Positions 9,195-18,207 of a stretch of DNA of 64,000 bases are shown in pieces. The position numbers and the translations under genes were made by a program. The DNA is taken from NCBI RefSeq assembly GCF_002355895.1, contig NZ_AP017652.1, positions 653,001 through 717,000 on the forward strand, written 5' to 3'. A model generated the notes under the pieces. It was not told the origin of the DNA. It did not search any database and saw only the letters and a program-made list of their open reading frames with translations. Source of the stretch: Streptococcus sp. NPS 308 (GTDB lineage Bacteria; Bacillota; Bacilli; Lactobacillales; Streptococcaceae). The number at the start of each line of letters is the position of its first letter. The first letter of the stretch is position 1.

Positions 9195-10448
9195 TATGTA
9201 TTGTAATAGTGCTTCTAGATTTTCAAGAGAGACTTTGGCGAACTGATAAGGACAGGCATCCAAATAAGCCTTCTCAAAAAAGTCTAGTTTGAGTGAGCTG
9301 TGTTTCAAACTGGCAATTTTAGGATAATTTCTCAAATCAAGCAAAAGACCATCGTGTAGAGGATAGTAGGGCAAGGGACAGGTGTTTTTTTCAAGCACTT
9401 CCTTAATCTGAGCCTGATAGTTCTCCTGAAGGGTCAGTCTGGCCAGTCGATTTTTTTCAAATAACTGGCTATCGATGTAAAGAGAAAGAGCCTTTTGCAT
9501 GATGAGATTGCTGTCATAGTCCAGGATATTTTTGTAGGAAACAAAGGTCTCTTTTAGAGCATTTGGGAGAATGAGGGCGGTAATACGAAGGGCTGGAAAG
9601 AGACTGGTTGAGAAGGACTTGATATAAATGACTCGATCCTTAGTATCCAGATAGTGGAAGGTTTGACCCTTTCTAGGATCTAAGTCCCCTAAATAGTCAT
9701 CCTCGACGATATATACACCATACTGATTTGTTAGATCCAGAATAGCCCTCTTTTCCTGATCAGAATAGGAATGGCCTAGGGGATAGTGGAAGCGAGGAAT
9801 GGTATAGAAAAACTTGATTTTCCCAGATTTGAACTGTTCTTCCAGTTCTTCAAGGTCAATGCCATCAATTCGGCGTTCAATGGTCTGGTAGGCCAATTCT
9901 TGAGCGACCAAGAGACGATTCATTCGGTGGTAAGTCGGCTGTTCAACCAAAATCTCCTCTCCCTCGCTCGGAAAGTTAATCTGAGAAAGGATAAAGAGAG
10001 CTTGCTGGGTGCCAGATGTTAGAACCAGTTGGTCGGGTTTGCAGTAGAGGGCTTGGTCAAAGAGGAGTTGATGGACAGATTGTCTCAGTTCCTCAAGGCC
10101 TTCTTGGTTGTCATAGTAGTTGAAGAGGTAGTTTTCTCTTCCAATCAGTGTTTCATTGACGCAGAGTCTGAAATCGTCATAAGCACTGGCGTGTTCGTCA
10201 GTGACTTCGATTTCCAAGTCCTGATGCTGGCCCTGTTCCAGAACATAGTAGCCACTCTGTGGTTTGGCATAGAGGTATTGTTCATGGCGTAATTCCAGTA
10301 GGGCTCGTTGGATAGTGTCCTTGCTACAGTGGAAGTCTTGGCTCAGTTGACGGATGGAGGGAAGCCGGCTACCTGTTGGAAATTTTCCTGATTCGATACC
10401 TTTTTTGAGAAAGGAAACAACTGCTTGGTATTTACTTTCTTTCTTCAT
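9177..10448 (-). CDS. MocR-family regulator (GntR HTH plus aminotransferase-like domain)
   Basis: A 423-residue PLP-dependent transcription factor. Residues 1-70 form a GntR-type winged helix (LPSIRQLSQDFHCSKDTIQRAL). Residues from about 85 form a fold-type I aminotransferase domain with TSGTQQALFIL, the aspartate-containing VEDDYLGDL (about 247-255) and the expected PLP lysine in IYIKSFS (K277). MocR proteins usually control a neighbouring gene and rarely retain aminotransferase activity. Here the divergent neighbour is alsD, so control of alsD and of itself is the natural guess. GGAGGT precedes the ATG. Confidence 0.88.
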   Translation of the reverse strand: MKKESKYQAVVSFLKKGIESGKFPTGSRLPSIRQLSQDFHCSKDTIQRALLELRHEQYLYAKPQSGYYVLEQGQHQDLEIEVTDEHASAYDDFRLCVNETLIGRENYLFNYYDNQEGLEELRQSVHQLLFDQALYCKPDQLVLTSGTQQALFILSQINFPSEGEEILVEQPTYHRMNRLLVAQELAYQTIERRIDGIDLEELEEQFKSGKIKFFYTIPRFHYPLGHSYSDQEKRAILDLTNQYGVYIVEDDYLGDLDPRKGQTFHYLDTKDRVIYIKSFSTSLFPALRITALILPNALKETFVSYKNILDYDSNLIMQKALSLYIDSQLFEKNRLARLTLQENYQAQIKEVLEKNTCPLPYYPLHDGLLLDLRNYPKIASLKHSSLKLDFFEKAYLDACPYQFAKVSLENLEALLQYIKAELD

Positions 10449-10473
10449 TCCAGACCTCCGTTGATTTTGTTAC

Positions 10474-10502
10474 ATTGTACCTTTTTTTTGCCTGCTTGGC
10501 AA
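10474..10502 (-). promoter_or_regulatory. Promoter of the MocR regulator gene (minus strand)
   Basis: Read on the minus strand: TTGCCA (10497-10502), 17-base spacer, TACAAT (10474-10479). It faces away from the alsD promoter and lies 26 bases before the MocR ATG. Confidence 0.65.
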
Positions 10503-10503
10503 T

Positions 10504-10519
10504 GGGAAAAGCATTTCCC
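10504..10519. promoter_or_regulatory. Palindromic operator candidate between divergent promoters
   Basis: GGGAAA-AGCA-TTTCCC is a perfect 6-bp inverted repeat lying exactly between the -35 elements of the divergent MocR and alsD promoters. The placement suits control of both genes, possibly by the MocR protein. This is inference from position only. Confidence 0.45.
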
Positions 10520-10522
10520 CCT

Positions 10523-10551
10523 TTCACAACTAGGAGCAAATGTGGTATACT
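10523..10551 (+). promoter_or_regulatory. Promoter of alsD with extended -10
   Basis: TTCACA (10523-10528), 17-base spacer and TATACT (10546-10551) preceded by TGG, an extended -10. The alsD ATG is 42 bases downstream. Confidence 0.65.
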
Positions 10552-10593
10552 TAGAAAGTATGATGATTTATTGAACAGAAGATAAGAAAGAGA

Positions 10594-11325
10594 ATGGATA
10601 GAAAAGTGCAGGAACCGGTTAAATTATTTCAATACAATACTCTAGGTGCCCTAATGGCAGGTCTCTATGGTGGAACCATGACAGTGGGAGAATTGTTGGA
10701 GCATGGTGACCTTGGTTTGGGAACCCTTGATTCGATTGATGGGGAGTTGATTGTCCTTGATGGCAAGGCTTATCAAGCCAAGGGTTCAGGTCAAACGCCT
10801 GAAATCGTCGAAGTGGCAGCGGATGCTCTTATTCCCTATGCAGCAGTGGTCCCTCATCAGGCAGAAGTGATTTTTCGTCAGCGCTTTGAGATGACTGATA
10901 AGGAATTGGAAAAGCGAATTGAGTCCTACTATGATGGGGAAAATCTTTTTCGCTCCATCAAGATTCATGGGGAATTTGCCCACATGCATGTACGAATGAT
11001 TCCCAAATCAACAACAGACACCAAGTTTGCGGAGGTTGCTACCCATCAGCCTGAATATAGTCGTGAAAATGTATCGGGAACCATCGTTGGATTTTGGACA
11101 CCAGAGATTTTCCATGGGGTCAGTGTGGCGGGTTACCATTTGCACTTTATCTCAGATGATTTGACCTTTGGTGGACACGTGATGGACTTTGTTATTAAGG
11201 AAGGCATAATCGAGGTGGGGGCTGTTGATCAATTGGACCAACGTTTTCCAGTCCAAGATCGCCAGTATTTATTTGCTAAATTTAACGTTGACGAGATGAA
11301 GAAAGATATTGATAAGTCAGAATAG
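10594..11325 (+). CDS. alsD: Alpha-acetolactate decarboxylase
   Basis: A 243-residue cytoplasmic enzyme converting (S)-2-acetolactate to (R)-acetoin plus CO2, diverting pyruvate to acetoin and draining acetolactate from branched-chain amino-acid synthesis. Recognisable are YNTLGALMAGLYGGTM near the N-terminus and the zinc-ligand region GYHLHFISDDLTFGGHVMDF (two His in HLH and one in GGH). No acetolactate synthase gene is adjacent. It is divergent from the MocR regulator and followed after 9 bases by a YhfC-type gene, probably co-transcribed. Confidence 0.93.
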   Translation: MDRKVQEPVKLFQYNTLGALMAGLYGGTMTVGELLEHGDLGLGTLDSIDGELIVLDGKAYQAKGSGQTPEIVEVAADALIPYAAVVPHQAEVIFRQRFEMTDKELEKRIESYYDGENLFRSIKIHGEFAHMHVRMIPKSTTDTKFAEVATHQPEYSRENVSGTIVGFWTPEIFHGVSVAGYHLHFISDDLTFGGHVMDFVIKEGIIEVGAVDQLDQRFPVQDRQYLFAKFNVDEMKKDIDKSE

Positions 11326-11334
11326 GAGAAAAAG

Positions 11335-12090
11335 ATGATATTACATATTATCCTCACCATGATCGCTTTAGTTCTCATTCTAGTAGGTGGAACTTGGTAT
11401 GCCAAAAAACGGTTTAAAATCTCTCTTGCAGTGATGGGCTTGGGGGCAATCGCATTTTTTGTTTCTTCTCAAGTGTTAGAGAAGATGGTTCATCTTCTGG
11501 TACTCCATCCGCAAAAAGATGGAACCATTCCTCTCATGCAGGAGCAGCCTTTCTTATACGTCCTTTATGGAATCGCTATGGCTGCCCTCTTTGAGGAAAC
11601 AGCTCGTCTTGTCTTTTTTAAATGGTTGGAGAAAAAGAGAAGTCTAGAAGAGAAAGACGCTTTGGCTTATGGCTTGGGACATGGAGGTTTGGAGTTGCTC
11701 TATCTTGGGATGGGAAGCTTGATCAGTTTGTTGATCCTCTTTTCACTCATCCAGTCCTCAAATACTGATGTGGCTAATCTTCTTCCAAAGACGACACTCG
11801 AAACGGTTCAGTCTCTTTCTGTGTGGCAGGTTTATTTACTAGGAGTTGAGCGTGTGCTTGCTCTGGTTCTGCAAATTGGTCTCTCTATCTGGGTCTATCA
11901 AAGTGTTCGTAAAAAGAAATGGATCTACCTCCTTGCTGCCTATGGTTTGCATGCCTTGTTTGACTTGGCTCCAGCCTTATCTCAGGTAGGCTGGATTGCA
12001 AATCCACTTGTAGTGGAGGGCATTCTTCTTGTAGAAGTACTGGCCTTTGTCTGGCTTACAAAATCTACATTTTGGAAAAAATCATCATAA
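11335..12090 (+). CDS. YhfC-family intramembrane protease-like protein
   Basis: A 251-residue integral membrane protein with about seven hydrophobic segments. It matches the YhfC family (related to PrsW/CPBP glutamic intramembrane proteases): FEETAR around 85-90, GHGGLE around 115-120, and HALFDLAP late in the sequence. These Glu and His residues are the expected catalytic set, but no substrate is known. AGGAGAAA lies before the ATG. Co-directional with alsD and followed by a terminator. Function is inferred from family only. Confidence 0.75.
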   Translation: MILHIILTMIALVLILVGGTWYAKKRFKISLAVMGLGAIAFFVSSQVLEKMVHLLVLHPQKDGTIPLMQEQPFLYVLYGIAMAALFEETARLVFFKWLEKKRSLEEKDALAYGLGHGGLELLYLGMGSLISLLILFSLIQSSNTDVANLLPKTTLETVQSLSVWQVYLLGVERVLALVLQIGLSIWVYQSVRKKKWIYLLAAYGLHALFDLAPALSQVGWIANPLVVEGILLVEVLAFVWLTKSTFWKKSS

Positions 12091-12112
12091 AAAGAGGTTC
12101 ACCTCTTTTTTT
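12089..12112 (+). terminator. Intrinsic terminator after the YhfC gene
   Basis: AAAAAGAGG (12089-12097) and CCTCTTTTT (12102-12110) form a hairpin with a 4-base loop running into a T-tract. It overlaps the stop codon of the upstream gene. Confidence 0.8.
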
Positions 12113-12143
12113 ATGCAATGCTTTGATGCTTCCATTTTTCGGT

Positions 12144-12172
12144 TCGTCAAAAGCCTTTAAAAATGGTATAAT
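12144..12172 (+). promoter_or_regulatory. Promoter of murB
   Basis: TATAAT at 12167-12172 preceded by TGG (extended -10); a weak TCGTCA -35 lies 17 bases upstream at 12144-12149. The start codon is 28 bases downstream. Confidence 0.65.
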
Positions 12173-12200
12173 GAAATGACTTTACAAAAGGATGAGAGAT

Positions 12201-13106
12201 ATGACATTAGTAACTAAAATACAAGAACAATTAGAAGGAATTGATATTCGTTTCAAGGAACCTTTGAAGACCTATACCTATACAAAGGTTGGAGGTCGAG
12301 CGGATTATCTAGTTTTGCCACGTAATCGCTATGAGATGGCGCGTGTCGTCCAATTTGCCAATCAAGAGAATATTCCCTGGATGGTGCTAGGAAATGCCAG
12401 CAATATCATCGTTCGTGAAGGTGGAATCCGTGGTTTTGTCATCTTGTGTGATAAGCTTAATAACGTTTCGGTTGATGGCTACACTATTGAAGCAGAAGCA
12501 GGAGCCAACTTGATTGAAACGACACGTATTGCCCTTCGTCATAGTTTGACTGGTTTTGAGTTTGCTTGTGGCATTCCAGGGAGCGTCGGCGGTGCGGTCT
12601 TTATGAATGCGGGTGCTTATGGAGGAGAGATTGCTCACATCTTGCAGTCTTGTCAAATTTTGACCAAGGAAGGGGAAATCGAGACCTTATCTGCCAAGGA
12701 TTTGGCTTTTGGTTACCGCCATTCAGCTATTCAGGATTCTGGGGCCATTGTCTTGTCAGCTAAATTTGCGCTAGCTCCAGGAAATCACCAGGTTATCAAG
12801 CAGGAAATGGATCGCTTGACGCACCTACGTGAACTCAAACAACCTTTAGAATACCCATCTTGCGGTTCAGTCTTTAAGCGTCCAGTGGGGCATTTTGCAG
12901 GACAATTGATTTCAGAAGCTGGTTTGAAGGGCTACCGTATCGGTGGTGTTGAAGTCTCAGAAAAACATGCAGGCTTTATGATTAATGTAGCCGATGGGAC
13001 TGCAAGAGATTATGAAGACTTAATTGAATCTGTCATTGAAAAAGTTAAAGAACATTCAGGTGTTACCTTAGAGCGAGAAGTTCGTATCTTGGGTGAACAC
13101 GAATAA
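12201..13106 (+). CDS. murB: UDP-N-acetylenolpyruvoylglucosamine reductase MurB
   Basis: A 301-residue FAD enzyme that reduces UDP-GlcNAc-enolpyruvate to UDP-MurNAc in peptidoglycan synthesis. The FAD-binding motif [15 protein letters not shown], the [13 protein letters not shown] loop ([21 protein letters not shown]) and the proton-donor serine in [11 protein letters not shown] are intact. An in-frame ATG at 12192 abuts the AAGGA ribosome site, so ATG 12201 (8 bases behind it) is preferred. As in pneumococcus it precedes potABCD; the 139-base gap contains an inverted repeat. Confidence 0.95.
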   Translation: MTLVTKIQEQLEGIDIRFKEPLKTYTYTKVGGRADYLVLPRNRYEMARVVQFANQENIPWMVLGNASNIIVREGGIRGFVILCDKLNNVSVDGYTIEAEAGANLIETTRIALRHSLTGFEFACGIPGSVGGAVFMNAGAYGGEIAHILQSCQILTKEGEIETLSAKDLAFGYRHSAIQDSGAIVLSAKFALAPGNHQVIKQEMDRLTHLRELKQPLEYPSCGSVFKRPVGHFAGQLISEAGLKGYRIGGVEVSEKHAGFMINVADGTARDYEDLIESVIEKVKEHSGVTLEREVRILGEHE

Positions 13107-13129
13107 CATTATTTTTACATAGCATTCAA

Positions 13130-13212
13130 AGATTGGGATTTTATCGCTAAATGAGGTTTAGGTCAATTTATTTCCTACGCTTGTATCTAGCATTCTAACA
13201 AGGTCCCAATCT
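13130..13212 (+). repeat. Long-range inverted repeat between murB and potA
   Basis: AGATTGGGA (13130-13138) and TCCCAATCT (13204-13212) are perfect complements 65 bases apart. A direct repeat TAGCATTC lies at 13120-13127 and 13189-13196. No T-run follows and no promoter is clear. It could be a leader fold controlling potA relative to murB, or the relic of a small palindromic element. Confidence 0.45.
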
Positions 13213-13245
13213 GTTAATTTACGAAGAAGAAGGAATTTAGAGGAA

Positions 13246-14403
13246 TTGAAAAAACCAATTATCGAATTCAGAAACGTTACTAAAGTTTTTGAAGACAGCA
13301 ACACAAAGGTTCTCAAAGATATTAACTTTGAGTTGGAAGAAGGGAAATTTTACACTCTTTTGGGCGCGTCTGGTTCAGGAAAGTCAACCATCCTGAACAT
13401 CATTGCAGGTTTACTGGATGCGACGGCAGGAGATATTTTACTGGATGGGGTACGGATTAATGACATCCCAACCAACAAACGAGATGTTCATACGGTCTTC
13501 CAATCCTATGCCTTGTTTCCACATATGAATGTGTTTGAAAATGTTGCCTTTCCACTCCGCTTGCGTAAGATTGACAAGAAAGAAATCGAACAACGCGTAG
13601 CGGAAGTTCTCAAGATGGTTCAGTTGGAAGGTTACGAGAAGCGTTCCATTCGTAAACTCTCTGGAGGACAACGTCAGCGTGTAGCCATTGCCCGTGCCAT
13701 CATCAACCAACCCCGTGTGGTTTTGTTGGACGAGCCCTTGTCAGCGCTGGACTTGAAATTGCGAACAGACATGCAGTACGAACTGCGTGAACTGCAACAA
13801 CGATTGGGGATTACCTTTGTCTTTGTCACTCACGATCAGGAAGAAGCTCTTGCCATGAGTGACTGGATTTTCGTTATGAATGATGGCGAGATTGTTCAGT
13901 CTGGAACGCCTGTGGACATCTATGATGAGCCGATCAACCATTTTGTTGCCACCTTTATCGGCGAGTCCAACATCTTGCCAGGAACCATGATTGAGGACTA
14001 CTTGGTCGAGTTTAACGGCAAACGCTTTGAAGCGGTCGATGGTGGGATGAAGCCAAACGAGCCTGTTGAGATTGTCATTCGTCCAGAGGACTTGCGCATT
14101 ACTCTTCCTGAAGAAGGCAAGCTCCAAGTTAAGGTGGATACCCAGCTTTTCCGTGGGGTTCACTATGAGATTATCGCCTATGACGAACTCGGAAACGAAT
14201 GGATGATCCACTCGACCCGTAAGGCCATTGTGGGTGAGGAAATCGGTCTGGACTTTGAACCAGAAGATATCCACATCATGCGTCTCAACGAAACCGAAGA
14301 AGAGTTCGATGCTCGTATCGAGGAGTATGTAGAAATCGAAGAGCAAGAAGCAGGTCTGATTAACGCGATCGAGGAGGAAAGAGATGAAGAAAACAACCTC
14401 TAA
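13246..14403 (+). CDS. potA: Spermidine/putrescine ABC transporter ATPase PotA
   Basis: A 385-residue ATPase of the polyamine importer. The N-terminal 240 residues hold Walker [10 protein letters not shown] (about 45-53), signature [14 protein letters not shown] and Walker [13 protein letters not shown]; a TOBE-type regulatory domain follows. The last ~45 residues are very acidic. The start is TTG at 13246, the only start before the conserved N-terminus, with AAGAAGGA 12 bases upstream and GAGG closer in. The end overlaps potB by 20 bases. Confidence 0.94.
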   Translation: MKKPIIEFRNVTKVFEDSNTKVLKDINFELEEGKFYTLLGASGSGKSTILNIIAGLLDATAGDILLDGVRINDIPTNKRDVHTVFQSYALFPHMNVFENVAFPLRLRKIDKKEIEQRVAEVLKMVQLEGYEKRSIRKLSGGQRQRVAIARAIINQPRVVLLDEPLSALDLKLRTDMQYELRELQQRLGITFVFVTHDQEEALAMSDWIFVMNDGEIVQSGTPVDIYDEPINHFVATFIGESNILPGTMIEDYLVEFNGKRFEAVDGGMKPNEPVEIVIRPEDLRITLPEEGKLQVKVDTQLFRGVHYEIIAYDELGNEWMIHSTRKAIVGEEIGLDFEPEDIHIMRLNETEEEFDARIEEYVEIEEQEAGLINAIEEERDEENNL

Positions 14404-15190
14404 ACTCTTTGTAGTGCCTTACATGCTTTGGATTGCCCTTTTTGTCCTCGCACCTTTGGTCTTGATTTTTGGACAATCTTTTTTCAACATTGAAGGGCAG
14501 TTTAGTTTAGAAAACTATAAATCCTACTTTGCGTCACAAAACTTGACCTATCTCAAAATGAGCTTCAACTCTGTGCTTTATGCAGGGATTGTGACCATGG
14601 TGACACTGCTCATCAGCTATCCAACAGCCCTCTTTTTGACCCGTCTCAAGCACCGTCAACTCTGGCTCATGCTGATTATCCTGCCGACATGGATTAATCT
14701 GCTCCTCAAGGCCTATGCCTTTATCGGGATTTTTGGTCAAAATGGCTCTATTAATCAATTTTTGGAATTTATCGGAATCGGTTCGCAACAGTTGCTATTT
14801 ACCGATTTCTCCTTTATCTTTGTCGCAAGCTACATCGAGCTTCCCTTTATGATTTTGCCGATTTTCAATGTCTTGGATGACATGGATAACAATCTCATCA
14901 ATGCCAGCTACGACCTCGGTGCGACCAAGTGGGAAACTTTCCGCCAAGTTATCTTCCCTCTGTCTATGAACGGGGTGAGAAGTGGGGTTCAGTCGGTCTT
15001 TATCCCAAGTTTGAGTCTCTTCATGCTGACACGTTTGATTGGTGGGAACCGTGTTATCACGCTGGGAACGGCTATTGAGCAGAACTTCCTGACCAATGAC
15101 AACTATGGTATGGGTTCAACCATCGGTGTGATTCTTATCCTGACTATGTTTCTCACCATGTGGGTGACCAAGGAAAGGAGAGAACGATGA
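14384..15190 (+). CDS. potB: Spermidine/putrescine ABC transporter permease PotB
   Basis: A 268-residue membrane subunit with about six hydrophobic helices. The EAA-like cytoplasmic loop [20 protein letters not shown] (about 168-187) contacts PotA. The ATG is inside the end of potA with GGAGGAAAG upstream. The stop overlaps the potC start (ATGA). Confidence 0.93.
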   Translation: MKKTTSKLFVVPYMLWIALFVLAPLVLIFGQSFFNIEGQFSLENYKSYFASQNLTYLKMSFNSVLYAGIVTMVTLLISYPTALFLTRLKHRQLWLMLIILPTWINLLLKAYAFIGIFGQNGSINQFLEFIGIGSQQLLFTDFSFIFVASYIELPFMILPIFNVLDDMDNNLINASYDLGATKWETFRQVIFPLSMNGVRSGVQSVFIPSLSLFMLTRLIGGNRVITLGTAIEQNFLTNDNYGMGSTIGVILILTMFLTMWVTKERRER

Positions 15191-15960
15191 AAAAATTTGC
15201 CAATCTCTACCTAGCCTTTGTCTTTATCATCCTATATTTGCCAATCTTTTACTTGATTGGCTATGCCTTTAATGCAGGGGATGATATGAATAGTTTTACT
15301 GGTTTTAGCTTGAGCCATTTTAAAACTATGTTTGGTGATGGTCGTCTCATGTTGATCCTCACCCAAACCTTTTTCTTGGCCTTTCTGTCAGCCTTGATTG
15401 CGACTGTTATAGGGACTTTCGGTGCCATCTATATCTATCAGTCTCGTAAGAAATACCAAGAAGCCTTTCTATCTTTTAATAATATTTTGATGGTTGCGCC
15501 AGACGTTATGATTGGTGCCAGCTTCTTGATTCTCTTTACCCAACTCAAGTTTTCACTTGGCTTTTTGACGGTTCTATCTAGTCACGTGGCCTTTTCCATC
15601 CCTATCGTGGTCTTGATGGTCTTACCTCGCCTCAAGGAGATGAATGATGACATGATTCATGCGGCCTATGACTTGGGAGCCAGCCAGTTTCAGATGTTTA
15701 AGGAAATCATGCTTCCTTACCTGACTCCGTCTATCATTGCAGGTTATTTCATGGCCTTCACCTATTCGCTAGATGACTTTGCCGTGACCTTCTTTGTAAC
15801 AGGAAATGGCTTTTCAACCCTGTCAGTTGAGATTTACTCTCGTGCTCGTAAGGGAATTTCGCTGGAAATCAATGCCCTGTCTGCCCTTGTCTTTCTCTTT
15901 AGTATTATCCTAGTTGTTGGCTATTACTTTATCTCACGTGAGAAGGAGGAGCAAGCATGA
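15187..15960 (+). CDS. potC: Spermidine/putrescine ABC transporter permease PotC
   Basis: A 257-residue partner permease with six hydrophobic segments and the coupling loop HAAYDLGASQFQMFKEIMLP. A longer in-frame reading from 15160 exists, but the ATG at 15187 is preceded by AAGGAGAG and overlaps the potB stop (ATGA), typical of a coupled operon. The end overlaps potD by 4 bases. Confidence 0.93.
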   Translation: MKKFANLYLAFVFIILYLPIFYLIGYAFNAGDDMNSFTGFSLSHFKTMFGDGRLMLILTQTFFLAFLSALIATVIGTFGAIYIYQSRKKYQEAFLSFNNILMVAPDVMIGASFLILFTQLKFSLGFLTVLSSHVAFSIPIVVLMVLPRLKEMNDDMIHAAYDLGASQFQMFKEIMLPYLTPSIIAGYFMAFTYSLDDFAVTFFVTGNGFSTLSVEIYSRARKGISLEINALSALVFLFSIILVVGYYFISREKEEQA

Positions 15961-17027
15961 AAAAACTCTATTCATTTTTAGCAGGAATTGCAGCAATTAT
16001 CCTTGTCTTGTGGGGGATTGCGACTCATCTAGACAGTAAAATCAATAGCCGAGACAGTCAGAAATTGGTTATTTACAACTGGGGAGACTATATCGATCCC
16101 GAACTCTTGGAGAAATTCACAGAAGAAACAGGAATCCAAGTCCAGTACGAGACCTTTGATTCCAATGAAGCCATGTATACCAAGATCAAGCAGGGTGGAA
16201 CGACCTATGATATTGCCATCCCAAGTGAGTACATGATCAACAAGATGAAGGACGAAGATCTCTTGGTTCCGCTTGATTATTCAAAAATTGAAGGCATCGA
16301 AAATATCGGACCTGAGTTCCTCAACCAGTCTTTTGACCCGGGCAATAAATTCTCCATCCCTTACTTCTGGGGGACTTTGGGAATTGTTTACAATGAAACC
16401 ATGGTAGATGAGGCGCCCGAGCATTGGGATGACCTCTGGAAACCAGAATACAAGGATTCCATTATGCTCTTTGATGGGGCGCGTGAGGTGCTGGGACTCG
16501 GGCTTAACTCACTTGGTTACAGCCTCAACTCCAAGGATCCTCAACAGTTGGAAGAGACAGTGGATAAGCTCTACAAACTGACTCCAAATATCAAGGCCAT
16601 TGTGGCCGACGAGATGAAGGGTTACATGATTCAGAATAACGCGGCCATCGGTGTGACCTTCTCAGGAGAAGCCAGTCAGATGTTGGAGAAAAATCCTAAC
16701 CTCAAATATGTCGTTCCGACTGAGGCCAGCAATCTCTGGTTTGATAACATGGTCATTCCAAAAACCGTGAAAAACCAAGATGCAGCCTATGCTTTTATCA
16801 ACTTTATGTTGAAACCCGAAAATGCTCTGAAAAATGCCGAGTATGTGGGCTACTCAACACCGAACCTACCAGCCAAGGAAATGCTCCCAGAGGAGACCAA
16901 GGAAGACAAATCCTTCTATCCAGACGCTGATACCATGAAACACCTAGAAGTTTATGAAAAGTTTGACCATAAATGGACAGGAAAATACAGCGACCTCTTC
17001 CTCCAGTTTAAAATGTATCGGAAGTAG
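15957..17027 (+). CDS. potD: Spermidine/putrescine-binding protein PotD
   Basis: A 356-residue extracellular polyamine-binding protein (family 1). A hydrophobic N-terminal segment (about 5-24) has no lipobox cysteine, so it is likely membrane-anchored or secreted by a standard signal peptide. Mature motifs: IYNWGDYIDPELLEKF, YDIAIPSEYM, FSIPYFWGTLGIVYN. It delivers spermidine or putrescine to PotABC. Last gene of the murB-pot group, ending at a clear terminator. Confidence 0.94.
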   Translation: MKKLYSFLAGIAAIILVLWGIATHLDSKINSRDSQKLVIYNWGDYIDPELLEKFTEETGIQVQYETFDSNEAMYTKIKQGGTTYDIAIPSEYMINKMKDEDLLVPLDYSKIEGIENIGPEFLNQSFDPGNKFSIPYFWGTLGIVYNETMVDEAPEHWDDLWKPEYKDSIMLFDGAREVLGLGLNSLGYSLNSKDPQQLEETVDKLYKLTPNIKAIVADEMKGYMIQNNAAIGVTFSGEASQMLEKNPNLKYVVPTEASNLWFDNMVIPKTVKNQDAAYAFINFMLKPENALKNAEYVGYSTPNLPAKEMLPEETKEDKSFYPDADTMKHLEVYEKFDHKWTGKYSDLFLQFKMYRK

Positions 17028-17042
17028 GAGTTAGCAGGTATG

Positions 17043-17073
17043 AAACGAATCAGTCAAGCTGATTCGTTTTTTT
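17043..17073 (+). terminator. Intrinsic terminator of the murB-potABCD operon
   Basis: AAACGAATCAG (17043-17053) pairs perfectly with CTGATTCGTTT (17059-17069), 5-base loop, followed by T-run to 17073. Confidence 0.9.
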
Positions 17074-17115
17074 AATAGAAGTTAACTTTTACAGCCTTAT
17101 CTTTTTCTATTCTAG

Positions 17116-17144
17116 TTGCTTATTTGCTTGCCTAGTAGTATACT
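17116..17144 (+). promoter_or_regulatory. Promoter candidate of the small membrane-protein gene
   Basis: TTGCTT (17116-17121), 17-base spacer, TATACT (17139-17144). The ATG is 32 bases downstream. Confidence 0.55.
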
Positions 17145-17175
17145 AAGTTTATACGAATAGAAAGCGGTAACAAAG

Positions 17176-17427
17176 ATGAAAATATCTACTTTTTTCAAAA
17201 AAAGTTACTGGCCAACCTTTTTAATTGTTAACGAAACAATTATACTATTTCATTTAAAGGATGGCTTGGATCGGCAATATCTAACAATGGATTCCATATA
17301 TTTGGTGATAGGTTACTTTATATTTGCAAATGTTTTCATAGCTATCTTTAGCAATTCAAAACTTTGGGATAAAAGTTGGGATAAAAAGAGTGATAGCAGT
17401 AAGAAAAAATATATTCTGAAAAAGTAA
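17176..17427 (+). CDS. Small membrane protein, function unknown
   Basis: An 83-residue protein I do not recognise. Two hydrophobic stretches are visible (about 13-27 and 41-60), and the C-terminus is rich in Lys, Ser and Asp (SDSSKKKYILKK), so it is probably a two-pass inner-membrane protein. It has its own promoter and lies alone between the pot terminator and the alaS T-box. AT-rich coding sequence. It could be a toxin-like or immunity-type small protein, but nothing in the sequence proves that. Confidence 0.55.
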   Translation: MKISTFFKKSYWPTFLIVNETIILFHLKDGLDRQYLTMDSIYLVIGYFIFANVFIAIFSNSKLWDKSWDKKSDSSKKKYILKK

Positions 17428-17472
17428 TCTGAGATGTAGGGAATGGGTTATTTAAATAGGAATCATTTCCAG

Positions 17473-17501
17473 TTGACGCAGACTTAAAAAAACGATATAA
17501 T
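17473..17501 (+). promoter_or_regulatory. Promoter of the T-box/alaS transcript
   Basis: TTGACG (17473-17478), 17-base spacer, TATAAT (17496-17501). The T-box leader begins about 7 bases downstream. Confidence 0.75.
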
Positions 17502-17507
17502 ACTAGA

Positions 17508-17690
17508 GTTGAGAATTGATTTTCAATCAACTTAGTCCAGAGAAATGGCGGTGCTGCGAGCCATCTAAGCTAGGAAATCATGCTACTCAATCAGACAATT
17601 GCATAAGAACAAGAGAATGACAAGTTCATTGAATGAAGGTGGTACCGCGGTTTTTCGCCCTTCGTGATGTGAGCTTGTCTTTTGATTTTT
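17508..17690 (+). ncRNA. T-box riboswitch leader, alanine type
   Basis: A classical T-box leader. Stem I closes TTGAG (17509-17513) with CTCAA (17586-17590), with specifier codon GCT (Ala) at 17582-17584 just before the closing arm. The T-box sequence GAAGGTGGTACCGCGG (about 17635-17650) carries TGGT, which pairs with the uncharged tRNA 3' end. The competing terminator pairs GACAAG (17619-17624) with CTTGTC (17674-17679) ahead of a T-run. Uncharged tRNA-Ala should allow read-through into the YxjI-like gene and alaS, matching the specifier. Confidence 0.9.
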
Positions 17691-17700
17691 GGAGGTGTTT

Positions 17701-18186
17701 ATGAAGACATTTCTCGTGAAACAAAAGTTTCGTCTTGGAGGCGAACGCTTTGATATCAAGGATGATAGAGGAGTGGTAAACTATCAGGTAGAGGGCTCTT
17801 TCTTCCAAATTCCTAAGACCTTTACTATCTATGACGCCTATGGTGAGCAAGTCAGTGAGATTAGTAAAGAATTTTTCACTTTGCTTCCTCGCTTTACTAT
17901 CCAGTTACGAAACGGTTCCAATTTCGTCATTCGTAAGAAGTTGACCTTCTTTCGAGATAAGTATGAGTTTGATAATCTGGGACTTCGTATCGAGGGCAAT
18001 ATCTGGGATTTGAATTTTAAATTGCTAGATGATCGTGATCAGCTTGTCGCCGAGATTCGAAAAGAGATTTTCCATCTGACCTCAACTTACACCGTAACCG
18101 TCTATGAAGACTCGTATGCAGATTTGGTCATTTCCCTTTGTGTCGCGATTGACTATGTGGAAATGCTGGAAAGCCAATCAAATTAG
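17701..18186 (+). CDS. YxjI/LURP-one-related family protein
   Basis: A 161-residue protein resembling the tubby-like LURP-one/YxjI family: FLVKQKFRLGGERFDIKDD, repeated beta-rich segments, and the phrase LRIEGNIWDLNFKLLDD. No enzymatic role is established. A longer reading from 17689 exists, but GGAGGTG at 17691-17697 would lie inside it, so ATG 17701 is the start. It sits between the alanine T-box and alaS, hence is induced with alaS; why a LURP-like protein shares this control is not evident. Confidence 0.75.
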   Translation: MKTFLVKQKFRLGGERFDIKDDRGVVNYQVEGSFFQIPKTFTIYDAYGEQVSEISKEFFTLLPRFTIQLRNGSNFVIRKKLTFFRDKYEFDNLGLRIEGNIWDLNFKLLDDRDQLVAEIRKEIFHLTSTYTVTVYEDSYADLVISLCVAIDYVEMLESQSN

Positions 18187-18207
18187 ACAAGTAAATAAGG
18201 AGATATT

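Noticed and set aside
13741..14346. 201-residue minus-strand frame opposite potA
   Set aside because: Antisense shadow of a clear ATPase gene; no ribosome site, no recognisable domain.
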